A stretch of DNA of 64,000 nucleotides from Clostridium sp. E02 (GTDB lineage: Bacteria > Bacillota > Clostridia > Lachnospirales > Lachnospiraceae): positions 1 to 64,000 of the forward strand of contig NZ_RJLQ01000010.1 of the NCBI RefSeq assembly GCF_003833015.1, written 5' to 3'. The position numbers and the translations under genes are program-made. Below are positions 1 to 8,640 of this stretch, piece after piece. Within the stretch, counting starts at the first letter, position 1; each line of letters begins with the position of its first letter. The notes under the pieces are model-generated. The model did no database searches. It was not told the origin of the DNA and saw only the letters and a program-made list of their open reading frames with translations.

Positions 1-155
1 GTTAGTAATACCTTTCTGATTGTGTCCACCTCATTTCTAAGTCATGAGGTTCTATTATAATATATGAACTACTAATTGGGACATAATCATTTGTGATACA
101 CTAGGACATTATCATAAATGAATCATACAATTTAAGGGAATTACTCAAAATAACC
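1..155. other. Left-edge intergenic region, no gene seen
   Basis: No open frame with a ribosome binding site is visible here. The stretch is AT-rich and holds two near-identical 12-mers (GGACATAATCAT at 79-90 and GGACATTATCAT at 104-115) spaced 25 bp apart, which could be regulator binding sites. A gene reading leftward may begin just outside the window, because the minus strand carries AGAAAGG close to the edge, but this cannot be settled from the sequence given. Confidence 0.4.
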
Positions 156-183
156 TTGTATTTTTTCGATAATATGCTAAAAT
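156..183 (+). promoter_or_regulatory. Probable sigma-A promoter of the PTS IIC gene
   Basis: TTGTAT at 156-161 and TAAAAT at 178-183 are separated by 16 bp, placing the start of transcription near 190 and about 55 bases ahead of the PTS IIC start codon. Confidence 0.5.
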
Positions 184-195
184 ACTAGCAACTGC

Positions 196-211
196 TTTGA
201 CAAAGGTCAAA
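196..211. promoter_or_regulatory. Inverted repeat at the transcription start (operator candidate)
   Basis: TTTGAC (196-201) and GTCAAA (206-211) form a perfect 6-bp inverted repeat around AAAG. It lies just after the predicted -10 element, a position where a repressor would block initiation. The matching regulator is unknown. Confidence 0.35.
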
Positions 212-244
212 TGTGTGCACCAATAATTTGAAGGAGATTGAAAT

Positions 245-1270
245 ATGGGTAAACAAGGCGTAACAGACTTTCTTAAGAAAAAGAATGTCACAATTACTGT
301 CCAAACCTATCTCATTGACGCATTGGGTGCTATGGCATTTGGCCTTTTTGCGTCTCTATTGATCGGAACCATCTTTGGTACACTGGGACAGCAATTTAAA
401 ATCGAAATTTTCAACGTAATTGCAGATTATGCAAAAGGTGCCACCGGTGCTGCGCTAGGTGCCGCAATTGCCTATGCACTTCACGCTCCAGCGCTGGTTT
501 TGTTTTCTGCAGTAACAGTAGGGATTGCCGGCAATGCACTTGGAGGGCCTGTAGGTGCCTTGGCCTCAACGGTAATCGCAACTGAGTTGGGTAAGATCGT
601 ATCAAAGGAAACACGGCTAGACATTCTGGTTACTCCAGGAGTTACGATTATCTCAGGAGTTTTAATGGCTCAGTTTGTAGGTCCAGGAGTGGCCGGTTTT
701 ATGGGCTGGTTTGGAACACTGGTAAAAACAGCCACGGAACTACAACCTTTCTTTATGGGAATTCTGGTTTCAGCTCTTATCGGCATTTCCCTTACCCTCC
801 CCATTAGCAGCGCTGCCATTTGCATCGCCTTATCCTTAGATGGACTAGCTGGAGGTGCGGCAACCGCTGGCTGCTGTGCACAGATGATCGGCTTCGCCGT
901 ACTTTCCTATCGGGAAAATGGTGTGGGAGGATTGTTTGCACAGGGTCTTGGTACGAGTATGCTCCAGATGGGTAACATCGTAAAAAATCCAAAAATATGG
1001 ATTCCCCCTATTCTTGCTTCTATGATAACCGGACCGGTGGCAACTGTTTTGTTTCAACTCAAAAACATCCCTGCAGGATCTGGAATGGGTACCTGTGGTC
1101 TGGTAGGACCCATTGGTGTTTTCACCGCAATGGGAGGCGGTAATACAATGTGGTATGGTATCTTGCTGGTATGCTTTTTACTTCCAGCCGCATTAACTCT
1201 GATCTTTGGAGAAATACTTAGAAAAATCAGTTGGATCCATGAAGGGGACTTAACGCTTGATTTAAAGTAA
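245..1270 (+). CDS. PTS transporter subunit IIC (PTS_EIIC_2-like family)
   Basis: This 341-residue protein is almost wholly hydrophobic, with about eight to ten membrane spans and many Gly/Ala-rich helices. It resembles stand-alone EIIC permeases of the PTS_EIIC_2 type, which move a sugar or related solute across the membrane. No IIA or IIB gene is adjacent, so phosphoryl transfer, if any, must come from elsewhere; the HPr gene in this window is 57 kb away. AAGGAG at 231-236 supports the chosen ATG. It is the only long plus-strand gene in the first 50 kb and ends in a strong terminator. The substrate cannot be read from the sequence. Confidence 0.8.
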   Translation: MGKQGVTDFLKKKNVTITVQTYLIDALGAMAFGLFASLLIGTIFGTLGQQFKIEIFNVIADYAKGATGAALGAAIAYALHAPALVLFSAVTVGIAGNALGGPVGALASTVIATELGKIVSKETRLDILVTPGVTIISGVLMAQFVGPGVAGFMGWFGTLVKTATELQPFFMGILVSALIGISLTLPISSAAICIALSLDGLAGGAATAGCCAQMIGFAVLSYRENGVGGLFAQGLGTSMLQMGNIVKNPKIWIPPILASMITGPVATVLFQLKNIPAGSGMGTCGLVGPIGVFTAMGGGNTMWYGILLVCFLLPAALTLIFGEILRKISWIHEGDLTLDLK

Positions 1271-1275
1271 ATAAT

Positions 1276-1326
1276 AAAAAAGTGGGAAACAAGGACTTGA
1301 TACCGTTCCTTATCTCCCACTTTTTT
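1276..1326. terminator. Bidirectional terminator between converging genes
   Basis: AAAAAAGTGGGA at 1276-1287 pairs with TCCCACTTTTTT at 1315-1326, with extra AAGGA/TCCTT pairing inside. Runs of A and T on both sides let it serve the plus-strand PTS gene and the minus-strand Ktr operon. Confidence 0.85.
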
Positions 1327-1327
1327 A

Positions 1328-1492
1328 TTATCTTTTGGTATCCTTATCTTTCGAATCGAGATGGCAACTGCTACAGCCACCACATCCGCACCCACCACTC
1401 TTCTTTCTCTTTTTTAATGCCAGTATCACCAAACCAACTAGAATTAGTGCAATGATGATGGTGGATCCATTGGATGCCAGCCAGCTAATCAT
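1328..1492 (-). CDS. Small Cys-rich membrane protein, FeoB-associated-like
   Basis: The 54-residue product begins with MISWLASNGS, continues with one hydrophobic segment (about residues 11-26), then a KKRKK basic patch and a GGCGCGGCSSCH cluster with four cysteines. This layout is that of the FeoB-associated Cys-rich membrane proteins, thought to help ferrous iron uptake. GGAGGT sits 6 bases before the ATG. The gene starts 13 bases after the ktrA stop, so it should be co-transcribed with ktrBA; no feoA or feoB is in the window. The C-terminal Lys/Asp tail carries no further cysteines. The role is inferred from family resemblance only; metal binding by the four cysteines is plausible. Confidence 0.75.
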   Translation of the reverse strand: MISWLASNGSTIIIALILVGLVILALKKRKKSGGCGCGGCSSCHLDSKDKDTKR

Positions 1493-1505
1493 AAAAGACC
1501 TCCGT

Positions 1506-2162
1506 TTATTCTTTTATCTCTTTTAAAATATATTCAATATGTTCCTTTTTTCCAATCACCATCAGATGTTCCTGTGCCTGAATGACATAATCGGCCGGTG
1601 GCATTAATTGCGCTCTTCCATCCCGCTTAATACCAAGTACACTGATATGATATCGATTTCGAATGTCCACTTCTTTTATAGAGTGATCAACCCATTTGGG
1701 CAAAGGAGGGATTTCGTATATGGAATATTCCGGAGTCAGTTCAATATAATCAAACACGTGGTCAGCACTATAACGAACTGCCAGCTTTTCCGCAATATCA
1801 AGATCCGGATATATCACTTCGTCAGCGCCGTTTCTTAACAAGAACTTGGAATGAATGTCCCGGTTCGCCTTACTGATCACCCTTTTTCCCCCTAATTCCT
1901 TTACTAGGCTAGTAATCTCTAAACTACTTTGAAAATTAGTCCCAATGCATACAAAACACAAATCAAAATTTGCGATCCCCAAGCTACGAAGAACTTTCTC
2001 ATTGGTGCAGTCTCCGATTTTTGCACTGGTTGCATAGGATAGAAGGTCTTCCAAACACTCTTCCTTCTTATCGACGATCATCACATCGTTGCCAAGTCCT
2101 GCCATATTAATACAAAGATGATGTCCAAATCGTCCAAGTCCTATGATTAATATTGATTTCAT
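1506..2162 (-). CDS. ktrA: Potassium channel regulatory subunit KtrA/TrkA
   Basis: This 218-residue cytosolic protein gates the partner KtrB channel by binding nucleotides. A Rossmann GLGRFG loop at residues 8-13 and the downstream acidic residue (IVDKK) mark the RCK_N domain; an RCK_C domain follows from about residue 135, in relatives a site for cyclic di-AMP control. GGAGG lies 9 bases before the ATG, and the gene begins 16 bases after ktrB, so the two are one operon. Length and motifs match the family throughout. Confidence 0.92.
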   Translation of the reverse strand: MKSILIIGLGRFGHHLCINMAGLGNDVMIVDKKEECLEDLLSYATSAKIGDCTNEKVLRSLGIANFDLCFVCIGTNFQSSLEITSLVKELGGKRVISKANRDIHSKFLLRNGADEVIYPDLDIAEKLAVRYSADHVFDYIELTPEYSIYEIPPLPKWVDHSIKEVDIRNRYHISVLGIKRDGRAQLMPPADYVIQAQEHLMVIGKKEHIEYILKEIKE

Positions 2163-2178
2163 GAATTAATTCCTCCAT

Positions 2179-3534
2179 TTATCCTACGTTAATTGTTTCT
2201 GCCGGCTGTTCGATATGAGCCCGGCGGTGGCTTTGTACAAAAGCAAGTGCAAATGACAAACTTCCAATTCTACCACAATACATCAAAATTATAATAATCA
2301 CCCTGGATAACGTATGAAGCTCTCTGGTGATTCCAGTTGTCATCCCAACAGTACCTATGGCAGAAAAAGTTTCAAATAATATATCAGAAAATCCAAATGG
2401 CTCCAAAGCCATAATCGCCAATGCTGCAGACAACGCCAAAAACAGGTTAATACTTAGTATGGTACCTGCCCGTTTGATCGCCATCTCCTCGATGCGTCTG
2501 CCAAAAACATTCACTCCATAAGTCTGTTTAATATTAGAATACACGCATATAAACAGTACAAACAAAGTCGTGGTCTTAATTCCACCTGCGGTTGAACCAG
2601 GACTTCCACCGATAAACATAAGCATAATGGTTAAAAGCTTGCTGGCGTCTGTTAATGCCCCTGTATCTGAGGTATTAAATCCCGCCGTTCTGGCTGTTAC
2701 AGAACTAAACAGAGACGTTAGAATCTGACCACTTGCATTCATTCCCACCAATAAGTTGTTACGTTCCAACAAATAAAAAAGGAGTCCACCACCAAACAAT
2801 AAGAATGTCGTGGTCACCAAAACGATTTTTGTATGAAGTAGATATTTATTCATATGAAACCTGTTCTTATAGACATCATCCCATACGATAAAACCAATCC
2901 CGCCTACGATGACCAATGACATGATAACCAAATTTACGAGCCAATCATCATAATAGGAAACAAAAGAACTATAGGGTTCCTGGTTACCCATCAGATCAAA
3001 TCCTGCATTGCAAAAAGCAGATATAGAATGAAAAATTCCATAAAACACACCTTTTAATATACCGAATTGAGGGACAAAACGAATGGATAATAAAATTGCT
3101 CCCACTCCTTCAAATATACAGGTTCCTTTGATAATTCTCTTTGCCAGCCGGACGACACCCCCGATCTGTAAGGTGTTTACACTCTCTTGTAACAAACCTC
3201 TTTCTTTCAGTCCTATCTTGCGACGTAATACAATGGAAATAAATACACCTACTGTTATAAAACCAAGACCACCGATCTGTATCATAGTAAGGATTACTAA
3301 CTGACCGAACAAGGACCACTGAGTCCACGTATCCCGAACGACTAATCCCGTAACACAAGAAGCACTGGTTGCAGTAAACAAACAGTTAAGAAAAGGTTCC
3401 GACTGTCCATCCCTGCTAGCAAATGGAAGCATTAAGAGAAGCGTTCCGACTAGTATAATACAAAAGAATCCATAAGCGATAAACTGCGTCTGGCTCACAT
3501 TCCGTCTAAATCGTTTTCTCCATTTTTCATCCAT
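2179..3534 (-). CDS. ktrB: Potassium uptake channel subunit KtrB/TrkH
   Basis: This 451-residue integral membrane protein forms the ion path of the Ktr potassium uptake system. The four pore repeats are visible as short filter segments, each with the key glycine: SCVTGL, FCNAGFD, RTAGFN and TVGMTTG. Their moderate conservation fits KtrB (sodium-linked potassium uptake) better than classical TrkH. The gene precedes ktrA by 16 bases. Upstream, the minus strand has a TATACT element around 3580 but no good -35, so the promoter is uncertain. Length is usual for the family. Confidence 0.92.
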   Translation of the reverse strand: MDEKWRKRFRRNVSQTQFIAYGFFCIILVGTLLLMLPFASRDGQSEPFLNCLFTATSASCVTGLVVRDTWTQWSLFGQLVILTMIQIGGLGFITVGVFISIVLRRKIGLKERGLLQESVNTLQIGGVVRLAKRIIKGTCIFEGVGAILLSIRFVPQFGILKGVFYGIFHSISAFCNAGFDLMGNQEPYSSFVSYYDDWLVNLVIMSLVIVGGIGFIVWDDVYKNRFHMNKYLLHTKIVLVTTTFLLFGGGLLFYLLERNNLLVGMNASGQILTSLFSSVTARTAGFNTSDTGALTDASKLLTIMLMFIGGSPGSTAGGIKTTTLFVLFICVYSNIKQTYGVNVFGRRIEEMAIKRAGTILSINLFLALSAALAIMALEPFGFSDILFETFSAIGTVGMTTGITRELHTLSRVIIIILMYCGRIGSLSFALAFVQSHRRAHIEQPAETINVG

Positions 3535-3623
3535 GTCCGTATCTCTGCCTTTCTCTTACAGTCTAATTCTATTTGCATAGTATAGCACACTTTTAACTAT
3601 AGGAAAAGCATAGTTTCATATTC

Positions 3624-4643
3624 TTATTTTTTGACTTTTATCCGAATCTGACGACTGGTTCCCCGTACAAAAGAAGAAGGCTGATAATCTGTTTCATCAA
3701 ACAAAAACTCGTGAAGCCTTTTTACATTGGATTCCAGATCCACAGGTATAACACAATCTCTTCTTCCAATTCTAGCCCCTTTTATTTTAGTTGGAAACCC
3801 CTCCGTTTCCGTCAGATGAAACCGTTTGATATTTTTTATCAATGGAAGTAAATCTTTGCCCCCCACACTGGTCGAGATCTGTGGAAGAACCGTATGAACC
3901 AATTGGTTTAACGTTGCAATGTCTGCTTTCTTTGCTTTATCTAGTATCAGGTCAAAGACCGTCCTCTGCCTCTCTGTCCGTTTAAAATCTGTATCCGTCT
4001 TCCTGAGTCTGGCATAAGCAACCGCCTGTATCCCATCCAAATGATTTGGTCCTTCTTTTTTCAAATGATGAGAACCTACTCCAGTGGCTTTTACTGTCTC
4101 TGTGATAAAGCCATTGATGATCCGAAATTCCTCATGACTAACATCCACATCAATTCCTCCCAGAATATTAATCGCATCCGCAACTGCTTTCCAGCTAAAC
4201 GAGGCATAGTCGTCAATGGTAATATCCAAATTATCTCTTAATGCTGTTAACGCTTGAGCCGGACCTCCATAAAAATAAGCTTCATTGATTTTATCATATC
4301 TTCCCTTCTCATTAATTTTTAAATAAGTGTCCCGATAAACAGATACCCCTTTTATTTCACCGGTTCCCAAATTTACATTAAAAAGCATCTGCATGTCTGA
4401 TCTTGTCCCCTTATCAAGTGTTCCATCTCTTGCATCAACTCCAAAAACAGCCACAGTCCAATAGCCTTCCAGCAATTCTTGAGTTTTTATACTAATGTTA
4501 TTATTCTGTATCTGAGGCATTTCTATTTCCGGTAACTTCTGAGGTAGATGAAGGATGTTCCATGTGTAACCTATCATTGTTCCAATCATAACTGCCCAAA
4601 CAGCCGCAATCATAACAAAACCCCATTTTATATAATTTTCCAT
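3624..4643 (-). CDS. LytR-CpsA-Psr (LCP) family cell-wall glycopolymer ligase
   Basis: LCP enzymes attach teichoic acid, capsule or similar polymers from a lipid carrier to peptidoglycan on the outer face of the membrane. The 339-residue product has an N-terminal membrane anchor (residues 7-28), then the LCP core: VFGVDARDG, KGTRSDMQM with the catalytic-site Arg/Asp, SVYRDTYL, and the AVAYARLRKTDTDFKRTERQR block with its arginines. A GGAGGGAC binding site precedes the ATG. Its own upstream neighbour (the HAD gene) is separated by a terminator, so it probably has a separate promoter or depends on read-through. The specific polymer is unknown. Confidence 0.88.
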   Translation of the reverse strand: MENYIKWGFVMIAAVWAVMIGTMIGYTWNILHLPQKLPEIEMPQIQNNNISIKTQELLEGYWTVAVFGVDARDGTLDKGTRSDMQMLFNVNLGTGEIKGVSVYRDTYLKINEKGRYDKINEAYFYGGPAQALTALRDNLDITIDDYASFSWKAVADAINILGGIDVDVSHEEFRIINGFITETVKATGVGSHHLKKEGPNHLDGIQAVAYARLRKTDTDFKRTERQRTVFDLILDKAKKADIATLNQLVHTVLPQISTSVGGKDLLPLIKNIKRFHLTETEGFPTKIKGARIGRRDCVIPVDLESNVKRLHEFLFDETDYQPSSFVRGTSRQIRIKVKK

Positions 4644-4663
4644 AGTCCCTCCAACTCTCCCAT

Positions 4664-4695
4664 GAAAAAAAGAAGAGATAATTTTTCTTATCTCT
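4664..4695 (-). terminator. Terminator of the HAD phosphatase gene
   Basis: On the minus strand AGAGATAA (4681-4674 side) and TTATCTCT form an 8-bp stem, followed by TCTTTTTTT. It lies between the HAD gene stop and the LCP gene start. Confidence 0.75.
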
Positions 4696-4721
4696 CCTTA
4701 ATTTTCCATAATTCTTCGTTT

Positions 4722-5375
4722 TTATTCAAAGACCTCGCGGATCTCTGATGGATGGGAAATTATGTATTTCGGATGATAGGCACAAAGTTCTTCCTTTGTC
4801 CGAAACCCCCATGTGACTCCCACCGTATCTACACCAGCATTTTTTCCAGTCTCCATATCCGTATTGGTATCACCAAAATAAAGACAGTCCGAAATAGGAA
4901 CGGATAATTGTTTTGCAATTAGATATACACCGGAAGGGTCTGGTTTTAATTTCAGTCCATTTCCTTCTCCTAAAATCTGATCAAAGACTCCTTTTCCGTA
5001 TACCTTTTCCACACATTCTACCGCACGATTGTGATCTTTGTTGGTTAAGATTCCAATCTTTATTCCCTTTGTTTTTAATAATTCAAGTAATTCCGGTATT
5101 CCATCATATGGCATAATTTGATACTGGCATTGTTCTAGAAAATTGAGATTATATTGTTCCAATACGTTTTCACGATCAACTAGTTCCTTCCCCCCAGAAT
5201 AAAGAAATGCCCGTTCCACAAATTTCTCATAACCGTTGCCTACAAATTTTTTGGTATGCGCCTCGTCAATGGGCGGATAACCAAACGTTTTCAATGTAAG
5301 GTTAATGGTGTGAGTTAAGGACTTAATTGTATTTATAATCGTTCCGTCTAAATCAAAGATACAGCACTGGTACAT
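4722..5375 (-). CDS. HAD-superfamily phosphatase, phosphoglycolate phosphatase-like
   Basis: The 217-residue protein carries the HAD motifs in order: motif I DLDGT (residues 9-13, nucleophilic Asp), a helical cap domain of subclass I, motif II with ILTNK, and the acidic motif GDTNTDM. This pattern fits phosphoglycolate phosphatase and related small-phosphoester hydrolases (Gph/PpaX type). AGGGAGG precedes the ATG. It lies between the doubtful small membrane protein on the other strand and the LCP gene, and context gives no clue to the substrate. A pyrophosphatase or sugar-phosphate phosphatase role is equally possible. Confidence 0.82.
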   Translation of the reverse strand: MYQCCIFDLDGTIINTIKSLTHTINLTLKTFGYPPIDEAHTKKFVGNGYEKFVERAFLYSGGKELVDRENVLEQYNLNFLEQCQYQIMPYDGIPELLELLKTKGIKIGILTNKDHNRAVECVEKVYGKGVFDQILGEGNGLKLKPDPSGVYLIAKQLSVPISDCLYFGDTNTDMETGKNAGVDTVGVTWGFRTKEELCAYHPKYIISHPSEIREVFE

Positions 5376-5464
5376 GAATTCTACCTCCCTTTAAACTATT
5401 CATTATAAAAATTGTACTTCCTTTTCCTTTGTTTTTCAACTCTTTTATCTTCCAATGCGCTTCG

Positions 5465-5494
5465 TTGTATAACTCCTCTTATCTTGTCTATACT
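5465..5494 (+). promoter_or_regulatory. Possible plus-strand promoter for a small ORF
   Basis: TTGTAT at 5465-5470 and TATACT at 5489-5494 are 18 bp apart, 32 bases before the ATG of the small membrane protein at 5527. Confidence 0.4.
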
Positions 5495-5526
5495 ATTGCT
5501 AATCATTAATATGAATGGGAGTATCT

Positions 5527-5760
5527 ATGAAGAAGAATTTAAGAGCTTGGACAATTGGATCAATACTATTGTTTATAATCTTGCTTGTTGCATCTCTTGC
5601 TGCAGGAAACTGGTATCAAATCCTTAAATCAGATTCGAATCCTATTTCTACGGAAAACGTGGTGGTTTCCATGGACAACTATTTTATCTACGAAAAAGGC
5701 ATTGCGGTGATACCTGCAATGCCTTTTTATAGTAACAAACGTACTACTATGCTGATTTAA
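5527..5760 (+). CDS. Possible small single-span membrane protein
   Basis: The 77-residue frame from ATG 5527 (GGGAG 5 bases upstream) encodes a short Lys-rich start, a clear hydrophobic helix (about residues 9-28) and a short outer tail. I do not recognise a family. It converges on fruA, and its last 20 codons run through the fru operon terminator hairpin; its stop overlaps the end of fruA by about 12 bases. This makes the C-terminus suspicious, so either the gene is real with a tail set by the hairpin, or it is a chance frame. A promoter-like element lies upstream. An earlier ATG at 5515 adds four residues but has no binding site. Confidence 0.4.
   Translation: MKKNLRAWTIGSILLFIILLVASLAAGNWYQILKSDSNPISTENVVVSMDNYFIYEKGIAVIPAMPFYSNKRTTMLI
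5693..5728. terminator. Terminator of the fruK-fruA operon
   Basis: AAAAAGGCATTGC at 5693-5705 and GCAATGCCTTTTT at 5716-5728 form a strong 8-bp GC-containing stem with a 10-base loop. It ends the minus-strand fru transcript and could also work on the plus strand. Confidence 0.85.
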
Positions 5761-7645
5761 TGTTCTTCTTTAATACTGCAAGAATCAAACAGCCTGTCAA
5801 GGATCCTGCTGCGATGGCGATCAGGTATCCAAACGGATTCCCAATGGTTGGTATTACAAAAATTCCACCATGAGGTGCCCTAAGGGTACAATTAAGTGCC
5901 ATGGAAAGCCCTCCTGCCACTGCAGAACCTACAATACAAGAAGGGATTACCCGGAGCGGATCTGCTGCTGCAAATGGAATGGCACCTTCCGAAATAAAGG
6001 ACAATCCCATAATATAGTTAACAAGTCCAGACTGACGTTCCTTGTCCGTGAATTTTTTCTTAAAGAATGTGGTGCAAAGTGCTATGGCGATGGGTGGAAC
6101 CATACCACCTGCCATGACTGCAGCCATAATATCAAAGTTCCCTTCTGCAAGCTGCGCCGTACCAAATACATAAGCCGCTTTATTCACAGGGCCACCCATA
6201 TCAACAGACATCATTCCTCCAACAACTGCTCCCAGAATGATCTTACTCGTTCCACCCATGCTATTTAAAAGGTGGGTCAGACCATCATTGATCGCACCTA
6301 CAAAGGGATTAATAAACGTAGTTGCAACCGCTACCAAAAAGATACCAATCAGTGGATAGAGCAATACAGGTTTAATTCCTTCTAACGATTTCGGAAGCTT
6401 TTTGAATGCTTTTTTCAAAAATAGAACCAGATATCCACCGATAAAACCAGCTAATAATGCTCCCAGGAATCCCGAATTCACGCTTCCACCAGCTGGGTTT
6501 GCAAACGTAGCTCCCATCTTCGCAATCAAACCGCCAACAAACCCTACCGCCAGACCTGGACGATCTGCAATGCTCATAGCGATATATCCGGCAAGCACTG
6601 GAAGCATCATACCAAACGCTTGCTCTCCAATGGTTTTTAAGTAAGCGGCAAGGGGGGTGTTCTTACCAAAATTAGAAGGATCAATGGAATAATCATCAAA
6701 CAAGAATGCCAGTGCAATTAAAATTCCTCCACCAATAACAAAGGGAAGCATATGAGAAACTCCATTCATCAAATGCTTATAGATGGAATGTCCAAATCCC
6801 TCTTTGTCCTGGGATTCCTCGGAAGATGCAGCTCCTGAATGATGATAAACGGGAACAGTACCGCTAACCGCGCGGTGGATCAGTTCATCTGCTTTTTGAA
6901 TTCCTTCTGATACCGTAGCCATAATGACTGGTTTCCCGTCAAAACGAGACATCTCTACATTTTTATCTGCTGCAATTATGATCCCATCCGCTGCCGCAAT
7001 CTCGTCCTTCGTCAACGCATTGCCAACACCTTCTGCGCCATTCGTCTCAGCTTTTAAAGGAATTCCCAATTTTTCTCCCTGTTTTTCAAGGTTTTCCGCT
7101 GCCATAAAAGTATGGGCGATTCCAGTCGGACAAGCAGTAACTGCCAGTACCCGATATCCATCCAACGATTTCTTTTCTTTTCCTACAGACCCAGATTCTT
7201 TTTCGTCTATGATCCGTAAAAATTCTTCCTTTGATCCAGCATGCAGCAGCGCATCTTTAAATTCCGGATCCATAAGCAAGGTGGACAGTCTAGACAAAGC
7301 CTCCAGATGCACATCTGATTCTCCCTCAGGTGCTGCAATCATAAAGATCAAATGTGAAAGTGAATGATCATAAGCTCCGTAATCCACCCCTTCTGGTACA
7401 ACAATAGCAGCAAGTCCAGGTTCTTTCACTGCAGCCACTTTTGCATGAGGAATGGCAATCCCTTCTCCCACAGCTGTGCTTCCATGTGACTCTCGTTCCA
7501 GAATTCCTTTCTTATATTCGTCTTTGTTATTCAAACTTCCGGCTGCATTCATAAGATCAACCAGCCGATCAATGGCCGCTTCCTTACTGGATACCGCTAC
7601 CCCCAATTCTACACTTTCTTTTTTTAACAGTTCGGTAATCTTCAT
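5747..7645 (-). CDS. fruA: PTS fructose transporter, fused EIIABC
   Basis: This 632-residue protein takes up fructose and phosphorylates it to fructose 1-phosphate. Domains in order are EIIA (residues 1-145, phospho-His67 in AIPHAKV), EIIB (about 163-260, Cys172 in TACPTGIAHT) and the membrane EIIC (about 290-632). The chosen ATG at 7645 overlaps the fruK stop by one base (TGATG), with GGAGGGG just before it; a TTG one codon upstream is less likely. It follows fruK directly, forming a two-gene operon that ends in the hairpin at 5693-5728. The architecture and length match Firmicute FruA. Confidence 0.95.
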   Translation of the reverse strand: MKITELLKKESVELGVAVSSKEAAIDRLVDLMNAAGSLNNKDEYKKGILERESHGSTAVGEGIAIPHAKVAAVKEPGLAAIVVPEGVDYGAYDHSLSHLIFMIAAPEGESDVHLEALSRLSTLLMDPEFKDALLHAGSKEEFLRIIDEKESGSVGKEKKSLDGYRVLAVTACPTGIAHTFMAAENLEKQGEKLGIPLKAETNGAEGVGNALTKDEIAAADGIIIAADKNVEMSRFDGKPVIMATVSEGIQKADELIHRAVSGTVPVYHHSGAASSEESQDKEGFGHSIYKHLMNGVSHMLPFVIGGGILIALAFLFDDYSIDPSNFGKNTPLAAYLKTIGEQAFGMMLPVLAGYIAMSIADRPGLAVGFVGGLIAKMGATFANPAGGSVNSGFLGALLAGFIGGYLVLFLKKAFKKLPKSLEGIKPVLLYPLIGIFLVAVATTFINPFVGAINDGLTHLLNSMGGTSKIILGAVVGGMMSVDMGGPVNKAAYVFGTAQLAEGNFDIMAAVMAGGMVPPIAIALCTTFFKKKFTDKERQSGLVNYIMGLSFISEGAIPFAAADPLRVIPSCIVGSAVAGGLSMALNCTLRAPHGGIFVIPTIGNPFGYLIAIAAGSLTGCLILAVLKKNIKSA

Positions 7646-8562
7646 CAATACCCCTCCTTTTTCAGTCCTTCGTACATCTTAATAATATCTTTCTTATCAG
7701 CAAGTCCTTCGGAAAAAGCACTGGCACTTCCAGCGGCAGATCCCAAACGAAGCGCATGCTTATAATTCCCATTCTCCAGATACCCAGCTATAAAACCTGC
7801 CACCATAGAGTCTCCGGCTCCTACAGAATTAATTACAACTCCAGATGGAACCCCTGACTGTATAACTTCGTCCTCTTCCGTGATCAGAATCGCACCATCT
7901 CCTGCCCTGGATATTAACACATTTTGGGCTCCCTTTTGTTGCAGCAGTTTTCCATAATGAATGATATCTTCCGGATCTTTTAACGTAACGCCAAACATAT
8001 CTCCCAGTTCATGACTGTTGGGCTTAATGAGAAATGGGTGATACTTAAGAACATTTAAAAGCAGATCCTTCGTCGCATCTACAACAATACGAACTCCTCT
8101 TCCATCTAAAAATTCCATAATCCTCTCATAGATATCATCGTCCACTGATTTCGGAATACTTCCAGACAATACCAATACATCTCCATTACAAAGACCAGTC
8201 AGTTTTGCAAAAAGCTGTTCTACATGGCTGTCATTTATCATCGGACCGATTCCATTAATTTCCGTCTCTTTTTCGGATTTCAGCTTTACATTAATTCTTG
8301 AGCATCCTTTTTCTACATGGATAAAATCAGATTGAAATCCCATTTCATGAACTCTCTTTTCAATCTCCTGACCAGTAAATCCAGCGATAAATCCCAATGC
8401 CGTATTTTCATATCCCAATGTCTCCAATATTGCAGATACATTCAAACCTTTTCCGCCACTGTAAATGGTCTCAGATTCAGTTCTATTGACGGATCCCAAT
8501 GTGAAATGATCTACTTTTACGACATAATCCAGTGCAGGATTAAATGTTATGGTGTAAATCAT
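7645..8562 (-). CDS. fruK: 1-phosphofructokinase
   Basis: The 305-residue PfkB-family kinase converts fructose 1-phosphate from FruA into fructose 1,6-bisphosphate for glycolysis. Family marks are TITFNPALD at the start, the SGGKGLNVS substrate loop near residue 36, SGSIPKS in the middle and the catalytic SVGAGDSMVAGF with its general-base Asp near residue 250. AGGAGA precedes the ATG, and a good promoter lies 50 bases upstream. Translation is coupled to fruA. The fused or adjacent fruR repressor seen in Bacillus is absent; the next gene upstream is an RpiR-type regulator instead. Confidence 0.94.
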   Translation of the reverse strand: MIYTITFNPALDYVVKVDHFTLGSVNRTESETIYSGGKGLNVSAILETLGYENTALGFIAGFTGQEIEKRVHEMGFQSDFIHVEKGCSRINVKLKSEKETEINGIGPMINDSHVEQLFAKLTGLCNGDVLVLSGSIPKSVDDDIYERIMEFLDGRGVRIVVDATKDLLLNVLKYHPFLIKPNSHELGDMFGVTLKDPEDIIHYGKLLQQKGAQNVLISRAGDGAILITEEDEVIQSGVPSGVVINSVGAGDSMVAGFIAGYLENGNYKHALRLGSAAGSASAFSEGLADKKDIIKMYEGLKKEGY

Positions 8563-8611
8563 ATGTCATCTCTCCTTCGATCTGTAAAATTTTATTTCTT
8601 ATCTCATTACT

Positions 8612-8640
8612 AATATAATACGATTGCTTTATTTCGTCAA
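8612..8640 (-). promoter_or_regulatory. Sigma-A promoter of fruK-fruA
   Basis: On the minus strand TTGACG (8640-8635) and TATATT (8617-8612) are 17 bp apart. The predicted start lies about 45 bases before the fruK ATG. Confidence 0.7.
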
